From Blastobasis lacticolella (taxonomy: Eukaryota; Arthropoda; Insecta; Lepidoptera; Blastobasidae), in NCBI GenBank assembly GCA_905147135.1, contig LR990039.1, forward strand, positions 30,625,708 through 30,689,707: a stretch of 64,000 bases of DNA, written 5' to 3'. The translations under genes and the position numbers were made by a program. Positions 54,080 to 64,000 of the stretch are shown piece after piece. The notes under the pieces were generated by a model. It made no database searches, was not told the DNA's origin, and was given only the letters and a program-made list of their open reading frames with translations. Numbering within the stretch: the first letter of the stretch is position 1; every line of letters begins with the position of its first letter.

Positions 54080-55880
54080 TACTAATGAGGATGGAGGGAG
54101 CACGCAATACGTATACCCTGGCTGCGGGCTCTGTTCCCTGGACTCGATCATCTCCCGACAGCTCTATATTATTTCAAGGCCAATTTTTATTATTATTTCT
54201 ATAATAATATCTTTGCTCCATTTTTTCCATCACAGGTTTTTCTTCGTCATCTCATTATATTTTCGGTTTCTGTTTATACTTTCTTCAAAATTAATTAATT
54301 GTGTTCCGTTTGACGTCCGAAATCCAAATTATGAGAGCACATCCATATCCACCCGTAGGCTGCCGTTAGATACGCTGGTTTTCCGTCTCGTGACCCGTGG
54401 TGCCCCCTATATCCTAAGCGGATACGACATTAACACCATGAACTAGTCATACAAGCCGTAATTTTTACTTTCATTGTTGCGTTGTTTTTCATACCACAGC
54501 ATCGATAAAAAATGATAAGTTATGAAAAATTATACTAACTACTAATGACTAATGATATTTGATGTAAAAAAAGACATTTTCGAGATTAAATCCTCTTTAT
54601 CGACGAGAAATAGATCGTGTTTCAGGTCATCGAGTTCTTCGCTAGGCAGCAGTTGCAACAGGAGCCGCGGCGTAGCAGTTCCGCCGGGTGGAACGCACAG
54701 ATCCCCCCCTACTATATAAGGCCGAGCGCTGCGCCCAGCCGCACGCCATTGATATACAAACAACTTTACCAACGACTTAAATAATGAAATGAAAATTAAA
54801 CGAAAATACATTTATTGTTGCCTTAAGATACTACATCACAAGCTCACAATACAAACTACACATATACTGGTACTTACAGACAGTGAACAATACACAATAA
54901 CAAAAGAATTCACGAATTACCTAAAACTACCTACCCAGATAAACGCCACCAACTATTCCTGTTATTTCTACCACAGTAATCATTTTGGGAGTAAATGAAT
55001 AAATTTTTACGTACCAAGTACCCTCAGATTGCAATTCAAGGTGGACGAGATTACCGATCTTTTGTCCCTGTTTCAATAAACTATTCCTAATCGACTTGCG
55101 AATAGTTAATAATAATAAAATATTTGCAATTATATACAAGTTCTGTTCCCCTGTCTTATACTAGTTGTGTCCCCCTGTCTTATCCGTTCTTTTTTAAGAA
55201 AGACACAAATTCCTGTTATCACTGTATTAAGAATTAACGTGATCTGGGAGTCCCCTTAGCTCCCCTCTTTCAATTCAATTCAATTCAACGATGCAGATAA
55301 GCGTAGCTTTGAGACACTATATAATACGTTATTAGGATAAAACGAATCTATAAACAGTCCTTTGCATACACTTTTGGGTGGATCCGCCAGCACTCCTTTA
55401 CCGTTACCCCAGTTGCCGTAGCCTATATTTTATTGACCAGAACTAAAACTATATCCAAGGAAAATGACTACGAGTTCGTTTGGGTTAAATTCGGGAAGAT
55501 CCACGTTAGAAAAAACGACAAGTCTCCTGTGTTTATTATTACGAAGGACTCTGATTTAAACCGAATAAAATAGTTTGCCATATAAGTTATTGTCACCCAT
55601 TCTTCCATTCAATCGTAGAATTTTTCTTTGTACCCACATACATTATTATTTTGTTAGTTAGTGGCTTTGTAAATCTGCTTACTACTACTAATACTGCTTT
55701 GTACCGTATGATTCATTGCCCTTTCTATCTCACTCTCACGAGCGTAATACTTTATTTGTTAGCCTATTCACACGTATAAATTGTAAATTCTTATACGATC
55801 ACGGAGATACCTCTGATAGTAAACTACTTGAAAATAACGGTAAACGGCAAACTTATAGTATGTTGATGATCTGATGATCA
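54080..55880. other. Anonymous DNA with one GC-rich promoter-like patch
   Basis: 54640-54750 is GC-rich with CTACTATATAAGGCCGAGC (TATA-like, plus strand) about 75 bp before ATGAAAATTAAACG. The minus-strand open frame 54811-54542 covers the same patch (PSEELDDLKHDLFLVDKED). Neither strand shows a known domain, so no gene is called. Confidence 0.25.
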
Positions 55881-55887
55881 TCAGATG

Positions 55888-55917
55888 AACCATTATGGAC
55901 TGATGTCCATAATGGTT
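55888..55917. repeat. Perfect 13-bp-stem hairpin at LINE 5' border
   Basis: AACCATTATGGAC - TGAT - GTCCATAATGGTT. A further palindrome CTGATGATCATCAG lies just upstream (55871-55884). The LINE coding region starts within 20 bp. Confidence 0.9.
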
Positions 55918-57200
55918 TTTGACGATTTAAATTTAAAAGTTTACTATCAGGTTGCTCGAGGATTGCGAACTAAAACACAAATATTTTATAGAAACGTCTG
56001 TGCTGGTGCGTATGATATAATTTTAATTACGGAAACTTGGCTATTGGACAGGATAAAGGACTCGGAATTATTTGACGAGCGTTCAGTAGTATGGCGGCGA
56101 GACCGGGATTACTGCGCGCGGGGTCAAAGGTATGGTGGCGGAGTTTTGATCGGGGCTCTTCGCGAGTTGCATGTTATGCCTAGACCTTCTTTTTTACTCG
56201 ACTGCTAAGGACTTAAGGCTGTCTATAAGAATTGATAGTGGTGGAAGACGTATTAACCTACATACTTGCGTTGTTTATTTATGTAGTGAAGCCCGTGGGC
56301 TTAGCTATTCGGAATATTTATCGAATTTTCTCGTTAGGCTGGATGAAATAGTTATGCGGTTCCCGGAAGATAAGTACCTGATTACTGGTGATTTCAATTT
56401 AGGTAATATAGGATGGGCTCACAGTAGTATTGGTGACTGTTCGTTGACCCCGCTAAACAATAACACTGACAGCGAACGTTCCTTCAATTTAAAACAATAT
56501 TAGTAATGCTAATATAATATGCAATATTGTTAATGCTTATGACAGAGTGTTGGTATTGGTGTTGTCCAATGACAAAGTTACTGTTGAAGATATCCAGGAT
56601 CATGCGCTTGTCCCTACGGACCCGCACCACGGTGCTCTTTCCATACGAGTGGACTTCGCTCCAATTTCTCACCTAGCAACAACACCATTTAGAAAATATT
56701 TTTTTGACAAGGGTGACTACGATAAAATAAATTATGAAATTTCTATTATCGACTGGCGTAATGAATTTTCTTCGCGTACTCTGGAAAACAGTGTTTTCTT
56801 TTTCTATGAAGTATTTGCCACATAAAGAGATAAGTACCTTCCAAATTAATATGTAAGAGTAAATTCCCCATTTGGTGTACTACTGCTCTCAAAAAAGCTA
56901 TTCGTGAAAAAGCGATATATTAAAAAATATTCCGACTGTACGGCAATTGTGCGGATGAGGAATCGTATAAATATTTGCGTACTATGTAGGCTTGAGAAGC
57001 TATGTTATAGCCAATACATAAGTTCGGTGGAGGATGCTATACTGGATAATCCCAAACAATTCTGGTCGTATATAGCTCGTAAAAGCAAGTCCAACTCTCT
57101 ACCAAGTAGTTTAAATTATGGGAGTACTGTTGTGAATACAGGTGAATCAATATGTAATGCATTTTCTAGTAGCATTCAAACAGATTATAACAATGGTATA
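55918..57200 (+). pseudogene. CR1/jockey-type LINE ORF2, 5' part (endonuclease)
   Basis: Plus strand, broken into frames at 55885-56208, 56171-56503, 56547-56825 and 56904-57245. Apurinic-type endonuclease motifs appear in order: LKVYYQVARGLRTKTQ (start), LITETWL, YGGGVLI, KYLITGDFNLG and LVPTDPHHGAL (catalytic His). The linker before RT follows (NPKQFWSYIARKSKSN), and the LINE then stops in the AFSSS region. Its continuation begins at about 60330. No ORF1 (gag-like) was recognised upstream, so the copy appears 5'-truncated at the hairpin. Confidence 0.85.
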
Positions 57201-57204
57201 AATA

Positions 57205-60200
57205 ACTACACATTACTAATTACAAATTTACAACTAATTAAATAAACTAATTAAAACAAACTTACACATAAAAAAATTGTCCCAGGTCCACGGTATTAGG
57301 AATGCTGCCTAGAAGGCTGGCCGCATTGCCCCGCTGGATGGCGAGGCTGATTCGCTGTCCGAAATAGAGGCCAGCCTTCTGGTCTTTAGTAAGATCGACC
57401 AGGCGCTTAGCTAGCTCTCGAAACAGAGAGTGTGCGCCTGGTCCCCACGGCCCAAGGGTTTCCACGCCAAATGGCGCAAATATGTGGTCCTCACCAAGAC
57501 TCGCGTATTTGCGCCGCTTGGCGTTTTCAGCTGCGGCGGTACCGGCCCCAGCGTGACACGCGGTTACTGGCAGATGGGACTGTGCGAGGGTATCGACACA
57601 CGTGGCATCCCAGACCAAAGGTCGTCCCAGCTTCCAGGGCGTGAGTATCATCCCGTTGGGTCTTCTACCGTCATTGCGAACTAAACCGCTTGGCTCCAGC
57701 ATCGCAGGTGCTCCAGCGGAGGTGAAGGCCCGGCGGATGATATCATTTAGGTCCGCGTGCCGAGGAAAGCGCCCAGCACTCCTGCTGCACGACAGGCCAA
57801 CTAGGTGACCACAATGGCACTGGTGCGGAGCACTGCAGGGCGCGCCAAGGCGTAGGGCCGTGGCAATCCTAAACGTGGTGCGATCGAGAAGTGTGCCAAT
57901 ATTTTTGGAGGGCATTGCCTGAAGCCAGAGACCCGATTCCCACTCACCAGCAGCCAACAGACGGGCACGCTCTGCAGAGTTGGTTGATGCGCTTAAAAGG
58001 TTACTCGCACCAACCTACAGAGAGGCTCGTCCCATAGCCGCTGGGAACAGGAATTTGTCGGGAGCTCGGCCTCTGGATAAGCCACCTGCCAAGCGTTTTT
58101 GGCCTCGGTAGAATATGCGGTAGTAAAATTCCCGACTGCGAACTATGCACCGAGGACAGAAAAGCTGGCAGGGACACACCTGAAACTTTCCTAACTCCTA
58201 GACCTCCAAAACGGATAGGCAACGATGCCTGATTCCAAGATGAATTGTCGAGAGTGATGTTAAGAATTGAAATAAGGGTATGTTTTACGGTGTTGTCAAG
58301 GTCTTCCAGAAGGACAGGATGTTTCCAAAGCTGACAGCACCGCTAAACATACGTGAATTTTGGTACAAAAAGACAAAACCGAATTATGGCATAGGCCATG
58401 TGGCTATTAATTTGGAGTAGGCGATCCGAAACCGAATTGAAATTTTGAATTTTTTCTTTAACGAAATTCGAGCGGGGCTCATCAAAAACAGGTGACCCTA
58501 GGAGATGAAGCGACGTCTTGTCGACGACAGAGTTGTTCGGTGCAATGGCGTCAAAAGCTGCAGAAACGGCACCAGCCGTCGGACAAGACTCCGAGATATA
58601 CAGCTCACACTTCGAGAGATTCAGATCCAAACCAATGGCCTTAAACTCTCGCATGAGGAGCTGCAGATCTTGTAAAACCGTGTTCGCATCCCCTCCTAGG
58701 GTCCCGTCGTCTAAATACCATATGTTAAATTTTGAATTTAGTTTTTCGGGTATAGGGTGAATCGCGAGGCTAAAAATGGCCGGCCCTAGAGGGTCGCCTT
58801 GCTGGCAGCCAACCGCTGATTGTAAAAGGTGGTCCTTTTAGATGAGATTACTAGGTTCTTTGTAGCATTGCCACAGAAACTTATAGGCGGCCGGCAGCTT
58901 GGACCGAATTTGAGCCAGCAAAGTGCCTCTATCGACGGAGTTGAATGCATTTTTTACGTCAACCTTCAGTAGGACTTCACCGCTATTACTTTCGAGGAAA
59001 GTTCTCAGTGACAGCAAAACAGGTCTTTTAGGTGCTGCGGAGTCAGGCCGTCGATGCCTCCAGCCGAGCCGTTTGGAAAGGCGAAAACAGCTTGGCGGAC
59101 GGCATCGGCGGAAACCTGAAAAGCTGAATCTGCAGCATCGGGTGGATGCTTATTACGGAGGCCGACCAGAGTCTCGGGTGTGTCGGGGGCGAAAGAGTCG
59201 TTAGAAAATAGGATTCGGGCTGCCCCTTTGATATCACAGTCATTAATTTTGTTTTCTACATGTTGATAGATAGAATTATGGCGGAAATTATGTGGACGGC
59301 TTTGAAAGTTGTCTGAATCAAAGGAGCGAGCGAGGAGAGAAGTGAGCGATTTTTTACAACTTGTATTGTTGGAATCTACAACATGTAGAATTCTGAAGCC
59401 GAAAGTAAGTAGATGCTCCCAGCTCTGCTGATCATTTTTAGATGTAACTCTTAGAATGTCCTATGCGAGGGTTTGGGCAACGGAAACCCTTGCACCACGG
59501 GTAATTCTTTTAACAATTGGGACCGAAAGTTTGAGGTCCGACACCCGCTCCCACAAAGGTTTTGTGGAAGGTACACCGAGAACTAAGGGGACGGGTGTCG
59601 AATAAGTGACAGAGGAGGTAGTAACTTCGCCACGCACTTTGTGTGACTTACCCAAATGAATACTAAGACCCCTCTGTCCCTTACAGAAATGGGGCTGGGG
59701 GCATCTGGGGCACCGAATCCAATCGACCGGTGGAGGCACACTACTCGACCCATCGGAAACCGGTGTGTCCTGGGACATACGAGTATGCTTATGATATATG
59801 GTAAAAACAAAATTAATTCACAACTAACGATAAAAATGCTATAAAAACACAACCACAATCACAATCACTACACCATTGTCGTAGATCATAGAAAACAAAC
59901 TGACGTCTTGACAGATGGCTGCCATAATTTGTGCAGTTTTGCCTGCTTTTTTGCTGCGCGCGCAATGACGCAGCGCAGTTCCCCAGCAACCCTGTGGCGT
60001 TGCTCGGGCGTTGTTAAGTAGCGTCTCTGTCAAGCACTGATGTTTTGTAAATATGCTTCGCTAGAAAATATTTTTTTGTTCTTGTTTTGCAACGCGCACG
60101 CCCAGTGACGCCCACACACACGCCAGCGCACTACCACATTGGAAAACCGGGGGAGAAGCCCAAAGGTGGCTTGGCGTAACGCAACTATTTAAAATAAATT

Positions 60201-60330
60201 AAAATAGCCAAGGACGCCTGTCACTGTCCGCTCTCTCTCTCTCTCTCTCTCTCTCCTCGTTAGTTATTTACTTCTTATTTCTAGTTATTTCACGTCTAAT
60301 TTTATTAATTCCAATTGTTGCTCAAAAACT
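57205..60330 (-). pseudogene. R2-like non-LTR retrotransposon, copy 2, nested in the LINE
   Basis: Minus strand, 5' to 3'. A zinc finger (59778-59461: CPRCPQPHFCKGQRGLSIHLGKSHK) comes first, then the RT N-terminus (PNGSAGGIDGLTP-like near 59050-59090). The catalytic YLDDGTL lies near 58700-58725, with thumb motifs (GGLGVRKVSGVSLPAFLSSVHS, 58222-58001). The C-terminal part (57957-57262) has a damaged CCHC knuckle (CHCGHLVGLSC), RHADLNDIIRRAF, RRPNGMIL, PLVWDATC, FAPFGVETLGPWGPGA and QRISLAIQRGNAASLLG. The endonuclease motif has PN where copy 1 has PD. Frameshifts interrupt the RT. The element splits the LINE reading frame; exact ends are inferred (a CT run at 60231-60255 lies near the 5' end). 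Confidence 0.8.
60231..60255. repeat. (CT)n microsatellite
   Basis: About 12 perfect CT units near the inferred 5' end of the nested R2-like element. Confidence 0.95.
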
Positions 60331-62131
60331 GTGGTCACTGAAAATGTTACAGGGCAGTCTGCATCTACACATAGCATTTCGCGGATCGCGGTTAACACGG
60401 ACACTGTCTGCATTTTGCTAAAAAAACTCGATGTAAGGAAGTCTGCCGGACCGGACCACCTTCCGGCTAGGTTCCATATAGCCTGTGCAGAAACTATTGC
60501 ATTTCCATTGAGTTTATTATTCAGGAGATCTTTGGATGAGGGTAATATACCTGATCTCTGGAAACGCGCCTATGTTACCCCCCTTTTTAAAAAGGGATCC
60601 AAATCCCACATATGTAATCATCGTCCAATTTCTAAAGTATCAAAAATTTTGGAAAATATAATAGTCAAATTCAACACGGTTTTCTTAGAAGCCGTCTTTA
60701 TTCAACGACTTTTTATCTGATGCCATGGAACGGGAGCTGCAAGTCGACGTTATATATACGGACTACAGCAAGGCGTTCGACAGGATGGTGGTGGACCACG
60801 GTTTGCTTATCTATAAGCTTTTTAAGTTTGGCATATGTGGAGACTTGCTAAGGTGGTTCACTGCTTACATAGACACTAGATCGCAGGCTGTCGCTGTCAA
60901 TAATACCTTATCTGGGTGGGTTACCGTGCCAAGCAGAGTACCGCAGGGATCATTGTTGGGTCCTATGCTTTTCATTATTTTTGTTAACAACATAGCACGT
61001 TGCCTTAATTCTTCTCTGGTTTTATGTTTCGCGGATGATATGATGATTTTCAAAGCTATATATCATCTGTCGAGGACGCGGAAGCGTTGCAGTCCGATCT
61101 AAATAGTCTTGAGGAATACTGTCAGAATAATTTTCTTGAACTTAACGTGTCTCAATGTTGTGTTGTCTCTTACAGTAGGAAGCGTACTACTCTTAAATAC
61201 TCGTATTTGTTGACAGACGTTTGTCTCAAAAGGGAGTCTGTTATTCGTGATTTGAGAGTTATACATGATTCTAAATTATAATTTGACGTCCATGTAGATC
61301 GGATTGTGGCAAAGGCATATAAGCTCTCGGGTTTGTGATGCGTAGTTCTAAGGAAATCCCTCAAGTAAAAACTTTAAAAAATCTATATTGTACCTTTGTA
61401 AGAAACACTCTAGGGTACGCATCACAAATCTGGAATCCTAAATATGAAACCTATATTTCGCGTCTGAAAAGCATACAAAAGAGATTCGGCCGCTACCTGT
61501 GTTATCGTACTAAGACAAGTTATAGTTCTGCAAACTACGCTAGTTCCTGCCGGAAACACCACCTACTTCCACTTGTTGAACGGTGTAAAGTAGCTGATCT
61601 AATATTCCTTTTCAAAATTGCTAACAGCACCATCGACAGCTCTCAACTACTATCACGAATAGATATAAACGTACCAGCCAGGCAAAGTAGATCCACCGCT
61701 CCTCTGCGACTTCCTATCGTATCGACAAATTATAGGCAGAATAGTTTTGTACTGCGTGCGTGTGCCTCCTTTAATAATGTCGTGAGGGATGTTGACGTTG
61801 ATTTATTTTACACTAGTGTACCGGCGGCAAGAAGGCTTTTGGTTAATTTTAGTTGTGAAAATTGTCTTTCGAATTATTTATTTTTATTTATTTATTTAAC
61901 ATTTATTGTGCACAATAAATAGTAGTTAGTTAGTTACATAACTGCTTTTTTTTTTTCGTTTGTAGTTGTTATATTGGAGAAAAGCGTTCGGTTATAAGAT
62001 GATGTAACCGATAATATTTTAATCTGTGTCTAACTGAGAGAATCTGTAATTAGCTTTCTGATACTTAAGTTTACTTCTAATCCATGTTACAACAGATATT
62101 AATTTTCCTAAGAATAAATAAATAAATAAAC
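60325..62131 (+). pseudogene. CR1/jockey-type LINE ORF2, 3' part (reverse transcriptase)
   Basis: Continuation of 55918-57200. 60331-60720 reads LDVRKSAGPDHLPARFH and WKRAYVTPLFKKGSKSHICNHRPIS (RT motifs 1-2). 60725-61102 reads DVIYTDYSKAFD, VPQGSLLGP and the catalytic LCFADDMMIF. 61087-61281 and 61335-61922 give the thumb and C-terminus (LGYASQIWNPKYE, RLKSIQKRFGRYL, SFVLRACASFNNV). At least three frameshifts or stops occur. An (AATA)n tail at 62111-62130 marks the 3' end. Removal of the nested element restores a continuous, though mutated, EN-RT order. Confidence 0.87.
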
Positions 62132-62725
62132 GCTTAATAAGATCTGAGTAAGGAACGGATTTTATGAATGCGCAAGAGCTGCCCTATCTCCTGAATGTAG
62201 TTTCAGAAAACAATCACGTGCTGACACGAATTTTAGTCTAAGCTGTTCAAAAAGATTGTACCAATAATTCTTAGAAAGAATTTTCAGACAATCATGTACA
62301 TGTATTTAAAATAACATTACCCCGGAAACAAGTGTATGACGGTCTATATAGTCGTCCACGTTGACGCACTGTCCAATAGGAGAGTGGGCATTCAATGCGG
62401 TTTGGTAATTCGAATGGAAAGCTTTCGGGGTTTTGGATTTGAATAGGTGCAGGCCGGAGCGCGCACTTCATCAATACCAATCTCTGCAGCTTTGGATTTA
62501 AATTCAATGTGTCTCGTTTCAAACAATTCCCACTGCAAATTATCACGCTGTTGATTAGCGAGTCATAATTGATGCCGTTGATTGGTGCCATATAATCCTA
62601 CTAGATATGCGGTGCCGTCACACGGCGGGCAATAAATAGCATTAATAGCTTACACTTGCGGGTGTCGTACAAGGCGACAAATGTTTTCCTAATGTGGTTC
62701 CCGCGGGAACTGGTTATAATAGAAT

Positions 62726-62757
62726 TTTACGCGGACAAAGTCGCGGGCATAAGCTGG
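62726..62757 (+). mobile_element. Helitron-like 3' terminus
   Basis: TTTTACGCGGACAAAGTCGCGGGCATAAGCTGG followed by T: the same 3' end as the element at 2200-2233, ending CTRR. The 5' part is not recognisable. Confidence 0.5.
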
Positions 62758-62759
62758 TA

Positions 62760-63205
62760 TATCAATAGAAATGAATGTGATATGTTTGTCTATGACAGTG
62801 ATATGCGCTCACTCTGTTCTCCTCCAAGATGCCGTTCCGGAATTCGCCGCACACCACAATAGCGACCCCATTCCTCCCTTCTGCCGATCCGGTGTACACA
62901 AGCTTGTACCCCTGCCCTATCTCCCGGGTCTTGGATCCCCGCCATCTGGTTTCCTGTAAGAACGCCACTTAAACGCGGCGCCTGCAGAGCAAGTCGGCCA
63001 GCTCCCGAGAACGGCCAGTCAGGGAGTCAACGTTTAAAGTGGCAAAGCGGAGCTTGCAGGTTTGCGCTAACGTCTTTAGCCCTGCCCGCGCGTGGCAGGG
63101 TAGCCCTCGCCCATTTTTCACAGGTTTAGGGCGATGTCCTTGCGCGTCGATAAACGGCGACGCCCTAGCCCGGGACGTATTTTCTTTATCTGCCCTTTCC
63201 ATTTT
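62760..63205 (-). pseudogene. RTE-type LINE endonuclease N-terminus
   Basis: The minus strand 63202-62972 ends KLRFATLNVDSLTGRSRELADLL. A stop (TAA, 62969-62971) then interrupts, and the same frame continues VAFLQETRWRGSKTREIGQGYKL to 62762. This is the N-terminal half of an RTE apurinic endonuclease (family form TLNV..GR..EL...L..RRVDI.FLQETRW.G). The stop replaces the expected Asp codon region. The rest of the element is absent. Confidence 0.8.
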
Positions 63206-63312
63206 GAATGCGGTGATTTGGCTTTTTACGTGCGTCGACTACCATCCGCCCCGCACAACCCGTTAGGGAAAAGCCGGTTCGCCAGAGCCCCGTCCGTTTT
63301 TTTTTTATATGA

Positions 63313-63368
63313 AATAGACAGGTATTTAACTGCCATCTCACCTGATGTTAAGTGAATACCTGTCTATT
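63313..63368. repeat. Inverted repeat, 14-bp arms
   Basis: AATAGACAGGTATT (63313-63326) and AATACCTGTCTATT (63355-63368) are perfect reverse complements 28 bp apart, at the 3' border of the following LINE fragment. Confidence 0.9.
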
Positions 63369-63700
63369 AAGTACCTATTCACTCTTGTCTTAAAGAGACC
63401 CAAGTTGTAGCGCTCAGGGAAAACATGTGCAGGCAGCGAGTTCCATTCCCTTGCCGTTCGCAACAGAAAAGAGTTAGAAAACCGCAGAGTGCGTGTAGGT
63501 GGAATGTCGACAATATAGGGATGGTACGCTGACCTGCACCTGGAGCCCCAAAGATGGAATGGGGCTGGTGGAACTAACTCGTGTAATTCTGTCGCACATT
63601 CCCCAAAGTGTAGTCTGTAGAAAACCGCCAGAGATGCCACTTTGCGGCGGTAATCCAGTTCCTGTTGATTTTCCTGTCTGTCAGCAGGGGGACCGCTGGC
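63350..63700 (-). pseudogene. Jockey-like LINE RT C-terminal fragment
   Basis: The minus-strand frame 63787-63338 reads RRKVASLAVFYRLHFGECATEL, HPYIVDIPPTRTLRFSNSFL, RTAREWNSLPAHVFPERYNLGLFKTRVNRYL, the usual end of jockey-type LINE polyproteins in moths. Sequence above about 63700 is unrelated, so the fragment is 5'-truncated. Confidence 0.82.
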
Positions 63701-64000
63701 AGGTAGGGTTGCCAACTTTGTTTGGACCAAATATAGTATTTTCGGGTTAAGAAGCCATAAAAATATAGTAGGTAGGGAATTAACCAAAAAATATATAGGT
63801 AGTAGGTTTTTTAAATAAAATGTACGTACCTATATTAATTCTTAAATGTATATTTTCTGCTACATTGAGCGTCATAGCTGTTTTGTTTTTTTTACTTGAG
63901 TTTGACGTCATGTCGTACAAATGTCAAGACTCAAGATCGTTCTGAAATATTCGATTTGCATCAGGAAAATTTTTCTTTTGAGGATCTTATGGACGCGTTC
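63700..64000. other. Anonymous AT-rich end of window
   Basis: No recognisable feature; the minus-strand frame running in from here is not LINE-like above position 63700. Confidence 0.4.

Noticed and set aside
54542..54811. 89-residue minus-strand frame over a GC-rich, TATA-containing patch
   Set aside because: The DDLKHDLFLVDKEDL segment looks protein-like, but I could not link it to any family, neighbour exon or element. Described only as anonymous DNA.
1..64000. CRISPR arrays, operons, prokaryotic promoters or phage genes
   Set aside because: The regular repeats present are tandem without unique spacers. Gene structure (spliced exons, LINEs, SINEs) is eukaryotic throughout.

Overview
The window is an AT-rich, intron-containing invertebrate nuclear sequence, most likely from a moth or butterfly. 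The evidence is the long introns, short GC-rich exons with GT..AG boundaries, and a repeat fauna typical of Lepidoptera: Helitron-like elements ending in CTAG, tRNA-derived SINEs with a GTGCTCGAGAGCAC-like tail, RTE/CR1/jockey LINE debris and mariner MITEs. There are no operons, CRISPR arrays or bacterial-type genes.

One host gene can be reconstructed with confidence. It is a plus-strand, seven-exon F-box/leucine-rich-repeat gene, an FBXL7 orthologue, spread over 14566-37891. The exons are 14566-14775, 24219-24410, 24785-24929, 29889-30074, 32062-32207, 36198-36371 and 37679-37891. They join in phase to 421 codons plus a stop. The product should be the substrate-recognition subunit of an SCF ubiquitin ligase. 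An acceptor site just before the first ATG implies at least one further 5' exon that I could not place. The introns carry LINE, R2-like, MULE, mariner and SINE remnants.

1-14.5 kb: no recognisable host gene. It holds two Helitron-like elements, a foldback MITE, a strong 55-bp-arm palindrome, minisatellites and LINE/SINE debris.

38-43 kb: largely anonymous AT-rich DNA.

43-47.2 kb: a remarkable cluster in which one unidentified, apparently spliced sequence module occurs four times. Two of the copies form an inverted repeat of about 600 bp per arm around a 0.5-kb loop. A dead R2-like fragment lies beside it. A related copy lies at 5.7-6.45 kb.

47.9-49.1 kb: an in-frame tandem duplication (2.3 units of 477/478 bp) of an unidentified protein-coding segment.

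51-54 kb: a 16-bp-period GCGA minisatellite and two MITEs.

55.9-62.1 kb: a CR1/jockey-type LINE interrupted by an antisense R2-like retrotransposon that codes for zinc finger, RT and restriction-like endonuclease domains. It is related to a second copy at 17.9-21.4 kb in Fbxl7 intron 1.

62.7-63.8 kb: further LINE fragments, from an RTE endonuclease and a jockey-like RT C-terminus.

All transposon reading frames are broken by stops or frameshifts. Family names rest on motif recognition by eye, without database searches.
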